From an uncultured Chitinophaga sp. (GTDB lineage Bacteria; Bacteroidota; Bacteroidia; Chitinophagales; Chitinophagaceae): a DNA stretch of 64,000 nucleotides. Shown in pieces: positions 60,086 to 64,000 of the stretch. Within the stretch, counting starts at the first letter, position 1. Each line of letters begins with the position of its first letter. The stretch spans positions 62,001 to 126,000 of the forward strand of contig NZ_CABHOU010000095.1 in assembly GCF_902168175.1 (NCBI RefSeq). Direction: 5' to 3'. A program made the translations under genes and the position numbers. The notes beneath the pieces were generated by a model. That model was not told the origin of the DNA. It ran no database searches and was given only the letters and a program-made list of their open reading frames with translations.

Positions 60086-60401
60086 TGCCTTACCCGCCCG
60101 CGTTAGCATAGTGGTTAGTCGGCTGTATTTCGCTATGGTACAGCCGTTGCGACGCTCCGTTCATCGCCGGTGCTGCTATGGGGCAGCAGCCATTATGTGT
60201 TCCTTTTTGCTAAATATTTCCTATTCCCTAAAAAAAGTTTCTTGCATCAACCCGTTGTAAAATCAAATATTAACATCTACTTTAGGAACTAATTCCATGT
60301 TATTACAAGATCGGCCTTAGTGAACTAGCAACCAGGGTTTTACCAGCGCATTAAAGAAAACAGAAACTGATTCCGTCGTTACCGGCAAAAAATGTTACCG
60401 G
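60086..60401. other. Regulatory gap ahead of the ECF sigma gene
   Basis: 316 bp. Contains a possible diverged REP-like copy near 60130-60165 (minus strand) and a promoter candidate TTG (60255) -N20- TACTTTAG (60278-60285, one mismatch to TAnnTTTG), giving a leader of about 110 nt for the sigma factor gene. Nothing else recognised. Confidence 0.4.
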
Positions 60402-61043
60402 ATGAATACTGATAAAATCCATCTCTCTACCTTATGGCAATACGTGTGTGAACAGAGCGACCAAAAAGCTTTCGAGGAACTATTTACCCTCTGTTATTCA
60501 CGCCTGGTAAAGTTTGCCACCGAGTACCTGCAAAGCGCGGAAGCCGCCGAGGAGGTAGTGTCCGACGTGTTCATGAAACTGTGGACCGGGCGTAAACAGT
60601 TTACAGACATAGCATACATCGATAAATACCTGTTTACGGCCGTGCGTAACCAGGCCCTGAATCATTTACGCCAGTTTTCCAGTTACCGGGTGCTGCCGGC
60701 CGACGAAGCGGGCGAAGCCAACCTGGTAAATACTTTCGATCCCTGTACTGCTACGGAGTGGCGCGAACTGCTACTTCGCCTCGACGAAGCGGTAGAAATG
60801 CTGCCGCCAAAACGCCGTATGGTTTTCCGTCTTATTAAAGAAGAAGGCTTTAAACCAAAAGAAGTGGCTGAAATCCTCCACCTTTCTCCCCGCACCGTAG
60901 AAACCCAGTTATTTCAGGCGGTTAAGCAGTTGCACACCATCCTGGACCCGTACCTCTCGCAGTACCGGGAAAAGTCGCGCTCCCTGGATGCCTTATCTGT
61001 GGCTGGTTTGCTGGCGGTACTGCTGCCCGCGCTGACGCCATAA
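60402..61043 (+). CDS. ECF-type RNA polymerase sigma factor
   Basis: A 213-residue extracytoplasmic-function sigma factor: sigma2 region (about 15-95, FEELFTLCYSRLVKFATEYLQSAEAAEEVVSDVFMKLW) and sigma4 region (about 130-190, LPPKRRMVFRLIKEEGFKPKEVAEILHLSPRTVETQLFQAVKQL). A hydrophobic C-terminus (VAGLLAVLLPAL) is an addition often found in this SusC-linked group. Together with the following FecR gene and SusC receptor it forms a cell-surface signalling system that switches on its own uptake locus when substrate is bound. Confidence 0.93.
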   Translation: MNTDKIHLSTLWQYVCEQSDQKAFEELFTLCYSRLVKFATEYLQSAEAAEEVVSDVFMKLWTGRKQFTDIAYIDKYLFTAVRNQALNHLRQFSSYRVLPADEAGEANLVNTFDPCTATEWRELLLRLDEAVEMLPPKRRMVFRLIKEEGFKPKEVAEILHLSPRTVETQLFQAVKQLHTILDPYLSQYREKSRSLDALSVAGLLAVLLPALTP

Positions 61044-61138
61044 TTCTTTCCTGAAATTTTTTTTCAATCCCAATACGTACACTCCACCCGTTTAGGTGTC
61101 TTTAGTATATAAGGGCGCCAATCGGGCCAATCCACGTT

Positions 61139-62182
61139 ATGCTTATGCAAACAGACAGGTATATATGGCTATTATCAAAAAAGCTTTCGGGCGATATTTC
61201 TGCAGAAGAACTGCAGGAGCTGGAAGCTATTATGAAGGCCGACCCAAGTTTGACCAAAGGCCAGGAACTGATGCAGAAGTTCTGGAAAAATAAAGAAGAT
61301 GCAGATGATCATGCACTTACCGCCCGCGCTTTCGACCGGCTGGTTTCTCAAATGAAACAAACCGACGAAAACAACTGGCCCGACACGGCGCCTTTTCCTA
61401 AAAGAAGACCTTTATCCCTTTATCTAAAAGTCGCTGCCGCAGTACTGGTACTGGTAGCGAGCGCATGGCTGATTTATTTCACCACGCTAAAAACCAGCGA
61501 TCTTCGCTCGGCACGTAACCAGCGCGGTACCCGCTCGCTTATTAAACTGCCGGATGGTACAACTGTATGGCTAAATGCCGATAGTGAACTAAAGTATCCC
61601 CCCCGTTTTTCTGAAAACAGCCGCGATGTATACCTTAGCGGTGAAGCCTATTTCGATGTAGCTAAGGACGCTTCCCGGCCTTTTGTGGTACACACCGATC
61701 GTATGAATGTGAACGTACTCGGCACCATCTTTAACATTAAATCGTACCCTGGCGACGGGGCCTATGAAGCAACGCTGATCAGCGGTGAAGTGGAAGTTGT
61801 ACTCGCCTCCCAGCCAGGTAAAAAGATACGCTTAAAACCCTCTGAAAAACTGATCGTACCCGCAAAAGATTCTTCTGCCATAGCGCAGTTAACCCCACCG
61901 GTTATCAGCGCACCAACCTATTATCCGCTGGAGGATAGTGCTATTATAGAAACCGCGTGGGTAGATAACAAGATGTTATTCCGCGATGAAACCTTTGCCA
62001 GCCTCGCTACAAGAATGGAGCGCTGGTACAATGTGACCATCCGTTTTGAAAATAAATCAGTGGAAGAACTCCGCTTTAGCGGCATATTTAAAAAGGAAAC
62101 TTTAAACCAGGCATTACAGGCGTTACAGTTAACGGAGTCATTTAATTACCGGCAGGAAGAAGATACAATTATCATTTATTAA
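61139..62182 (+). CDS. FecR family anti-sigma factor
   Basis: A 347-residue single-pass membrane protein: cytoplasmic N-terminal part (1-95, YIWLLSKKLSGDISAEELQELEAIMK), one transmembrane helix (about 102-120), FecR domain (about 130-235, RGTRSLIKLPDGTTVWLNADSELKYPPRF ... DVYLSGEAYFDV) and a C-terminal DUF4974 domain (about 275-347, MLFRDETFASLATRMERWYNVTIRFE). DUF4974 is the STN-like part that meets the receptor's signalling domain. It controls the ECF sigma gene upstream and lies 157 bp before the receptor gene. Start at 61139 or the ATG two codons later. Confidence 0.93.
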   Translation: MLMQTDRYIWLLSKKLSGDISAEELQELEAIMKADPSLTKGQELMQKFWKNKEDADDHALTARAFDRLVSQMKQTDENNWPDTAPFPKRRPLSLYLKVAAAVLVLVASAWLIYFTTLKTSDLRSARNQRGTRSLIKLPDGTTVWLNADSELKYPPRFSENSRDVYLSGEAYFDVAKDASRPFVVHTDRMNVNVLGTIFNIKSYPGDGAYEATLISGEVEVVLASQPGKKIRLKPSEKLIVPAKDSSAIAQLTPPVISAPTYYPLEDSAIIETAWVDNKMLFRDETFASLATRMERWYNVTIRFENKSVEELRFSGIFKKETLNQALQALQLTESFNYRQEEDTIIIY

Positions 62183-62338
62183 AGCTAAAACAAGCCATTA
62201 TTAGAGAAGTAACAGATAAACAACCAAAATAAAAAACGGGAAATGTCAGCGCATTCCCCGCTTAACTAGCATTTAATGGAGGCCTTAGTTTTGAGCGACC
62301 GCGGCTTCCGATTTTTTACTACTAATTCTACGTAAGTT

Positions 62339-64000
62339 ATGAAAAAAAAGCATCTGGTGCATGCTTTCGGACCGCCGCATGTGCTGCTAAAGGTATTCGT
62401 CGTTATGAAATTGACCTTTTTACTTATCCTCGTTTCTTTCCTTCACATTTCTGCAGCGGTACACTCGCAGGACAAGGTTTCTATGTCCTTCCAGTCGGCT
62501 GACATACGGAAAGTGCTGATGGCGATAGAAGCGCAAACAAAATATCACTTCCTTTTCAGCGAACGTAAGCTGCAGGCTGATAAAAAAGTAGACCTGAACG
62601 TGAAGGAGGAAGATGTGTTTAAAGTGCTGGAAACAGTGCTGCCAATGGCTAACCTGCAGTACAAATTACTGGAGGGTAACCTTATTGCCATTACCACTAA
62701 AGGCGACAACAACGAAAGTATCGCCGCCCTCGTGCGTAAAGACGCCCGTGGTTTGGTAACGGATACGGCCGGTTTCCCGCTGCCCGGTGTTACCATCGCG
62801 GTTAAGGAAAAGCCGAGTGTAGGTACGACTACTGATCTGAGTGGTAAATACATCCTGGACATCCCGGATGGGGCTACCACGCTTATTTTCAGCATGATCG
62901 GTTACGATAAGCAGGAAATAGTGATCAATGGCCGCGATGTAATTAACGTACAACTGGCTCCCGCCAGCAACCAGCTGGACGAAACGGTGATCGTAGGTTT
63001 TGGTAAACAGAAGAAAAGAGAAGTGGTAGGCGCGGTAACTACGATCAATCCAAAAGAACTGAAAGTGCCTTCCAGTAACTTAACTACGGCCCTGGCCGGA
63101 CGTATGGCCGGCGTTATTGCCTACCAGCGCAGCGGCGAACCTGGTGCCGATAATGCGGACTTCTTTATCCGTGGCGTTACCACTTTCGGTTACAAAAAAG
63201 ACCCGCTGATCCTGATCGATGGTATTGAATTAACCAGCACCGACCTGGCCCGTTTGCAGGTAGATGACATCGCCAGTTTTTCTATTTTGAAAGATGCGAC
63301 TTCTACCGCACTGTACGGCGCCCGTGGCGCAAATGGTGTAATACTCGTTACCACGAAAGAAGGTAGCGAAGGCAAGGCAAAAGTATCTGTAAGGGTAGAA
63401 AATTCCTTATCTGCCCCCACTAAAAACGTTGAACTGGCCGACCCTATCACATACATGCGCTTAGGCAACGAAGCCGTACTTACCCGCGACCCGCTGGGCG
63501 TACTGCCTTACTCTGAAGCTAAAATCGACAATACGATAGCTGGTACCAATAAATACGTGTACCCGGCAACGGATTGGCGTAAAGAGCTGTTTAAGAACAA
63601 CGCAAATAACCAGCGTGCGAACTTCAACGTATCGGGTGGTGGTAAAATAGCGCGTTATTACCTGGCCGCTACTTTTAACCAGGATAATGGCGTGTTGAAA
63701 GTAGATAAGCGTAACAACTTCAACAATAATATCAACTTAAAAACATACGCACTGCGTTCGAATGTAAACATCAACCTTACAAAAACCACCGAAGTAGGTG
63801 TGCGTTTGTACGGTACTTTCGATGATTATAACGGTCCGCTTAACGGGGGTACGCAAATGTATAACCGCGTCATGAACGCCAACCCGGTGTTGTTCCCTGC
63901 CTACTTCCCTGTGGATAGTGCGCACACCCATACCCAGCATATCATGTTCGGTAACTATGGTACCGGTAATTTTATTAATCCCTATGCCGATATGGTACGC
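62339..64000 (+). CDS. SusC/RagA-type TonB-linked outer-membrane receptor with STN domain (cut by window edge)
   Basis: The first 554 residues of a SusC-family receptor, open to the right edge with no stop. A long N-terminal region (MKKKHLVHAFGPPHVLLKVF then signal peptide VVMKLTFLLILVSFLHISAAVHSQ) is followed by an STN signalling domain (about 50-125, VSMSFQSADIRKVLMAIEAQ), a carboxypeptidase-like beta-sandwich (about 140-215, PLPGVTIAVKE ... GYDKQEIVI), a TonB box-like DETVIVGFG, and the plug (TTALAGRMAGVIAYQRSGEPG, FIRGVTTFG, GARGANGVILVTTKEG) and first barrel strands. The STN domain shows that it signals to the FecR/sigma pair upstream. A SusD partner is expected beyond the window. Start ATG at 62339, or 62408 if the first Met is not used. 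Confidence 0.93.
   Translation, partial: MKKKHLVHAFGPPHVLLKVFVVMKLTFLLILVSFLHISAAVHSQDKVSMSFQSADIRKVLMAIEAQTKYHFLFSERKLQADKKVDLNVKEEDVFKVLETVLPMANLQYKLLEGNLIAITTKGDNNESIAALVRKDARGLVTDTAGFPLPGVTIAVKEKPSVGTTTDLSGKYILDIPDGATTLIFSMIGYDKQEIVINGRDVINVQLAPASNQLDETVIVGFGKQKKREVVGAVTTINPKELKVPSSNLTTALAGRMAGVIAYQRSGEPGADNADFFIRGVTTFGYKKDPLILIDGIELTSTDLARLQVDDIASFSILKDATSTALYGARGANGVILVTTKEGSEGKAKVSVRVENSLSAPTKNVELADPITYMRLGNEAVLTRDPLGVLPYSEAKIDNTIAGTNKYVYPATDWRKELFKNNANNQRANFNVSGGGKIARYYLAATFNQDNGVLKVDKRNNFNNNINLKTYALRSNVNINLTKTTEVGVRLYGTFDDYNGPLNGGTQMYNRVMNANPVLFPAYFPVDSAHTHTQHIMFGNYGTGNFINPYADMVR

Overview
The window looks like chromosome from a member of the Bacteroidota, most likely a Chitinophagaceae species close to Chitinophaga. 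The evidence is the gene content (SusC-type receptor behind an ECF sigma/FecR pair, IPExxxVDY protein, DUF4290-murA, DUF4136, DUF2911, DUF4197, DUF5522 and DUF6263 proteins, LytS/LytTR pair, long acidic Rho) and many upstream boxes of the form TAnnTTTG, the -7 element of Bacteroidota promoters, sometimes with a TTG 19-22 nt further upstream. Genus is inferred; no 16S gene is present. Coding density is normal and most of the window is ordinary housekeeping chromosome. There is no prophage, plasmid, insertion sequence or CRISPR array.

Layout. 1-2.2 kb: end of coaX, an outer-membrane beta-barrel protein and lptC. 2.5-3.9 kb: a csaA-like gene inside a cluster of small repeated transcription units. 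3.9-13.3 kb: DPP-IV-type peptidase, lysS, a repeat-rich gap, a universal stress protein, a DUF4197 protein, a flavin reductase/FAH pair and a serine hydrolase. 13.3-15.8 kb: a GH9 cellulase-family enzyme followed in the -1 frame, across an A9 run, by a polysaccharide deacetylase domain. 15.9-29.9 kb: fatty acid hydroxylase, DUF6263, TIGR02757, cystathionine synthase-type PLP enzyme, DUF2911, AcpH, PepSY-like, deoxyhypusine-synthase-like, galM, chrA, an alpha/beta hydrolase, a 2OG oxygenase and exbD. 30.1-39 kb: asnS, rho, a LytS/LytTR two-component system with a pterin dehydratase, and an overlapping cluster trmB-DUF5522-ATL-IPExxxVDY. 39-48 kb: a membrane protein, an unusual tRNA-like gene, an Lrp regulator, kynA, a 21-bp repeat array, an SDR, then DUF4290-murA-gmk-CNNM. 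48.6-60 kb: a candidate ncRNA, tatC, rpiB, an M28 peptidase, lipoprotein, HdeD-like, pcrA-recX, omega-amidase, nagA and GT39. 60.4-64 kb: ECF sigma, FecR and the start of a SusC-type receptor, the beginning of a nutrient-uptake locus that runs off the right edge.

The strongest candidate for something undescribed is a family of five tiny transcription units (about 60 nt) at 2.54, 3.10, 3.45, 3.66 and 20.44 kb. Each has a conserved 5' box (AGGTTTTTCATAGGATATGG) and a terminator-like hairpin whose stem changes by compensatory substitutions around a fixed UA-YUCU-UR loop. Most are preceded at the right distance by a TAnnTTTG promoter box. They look like a multicopy small RNA family. Other notable items are the tRNA-like gene with a giant variable arm (40.75-40.89 kb), the GH9/deacetylase frameshift, a REP-like dispersed repeat (5-6 copies) that supplies one gene's stop codon, a 21-bp tandem array with an 84-bp higher-order period, a 41-bp degenerate array, a 25-bp perfect hairpin made of 11-12-bp units, and a MurA with Asp in place of the fosfomycin-target Cys.
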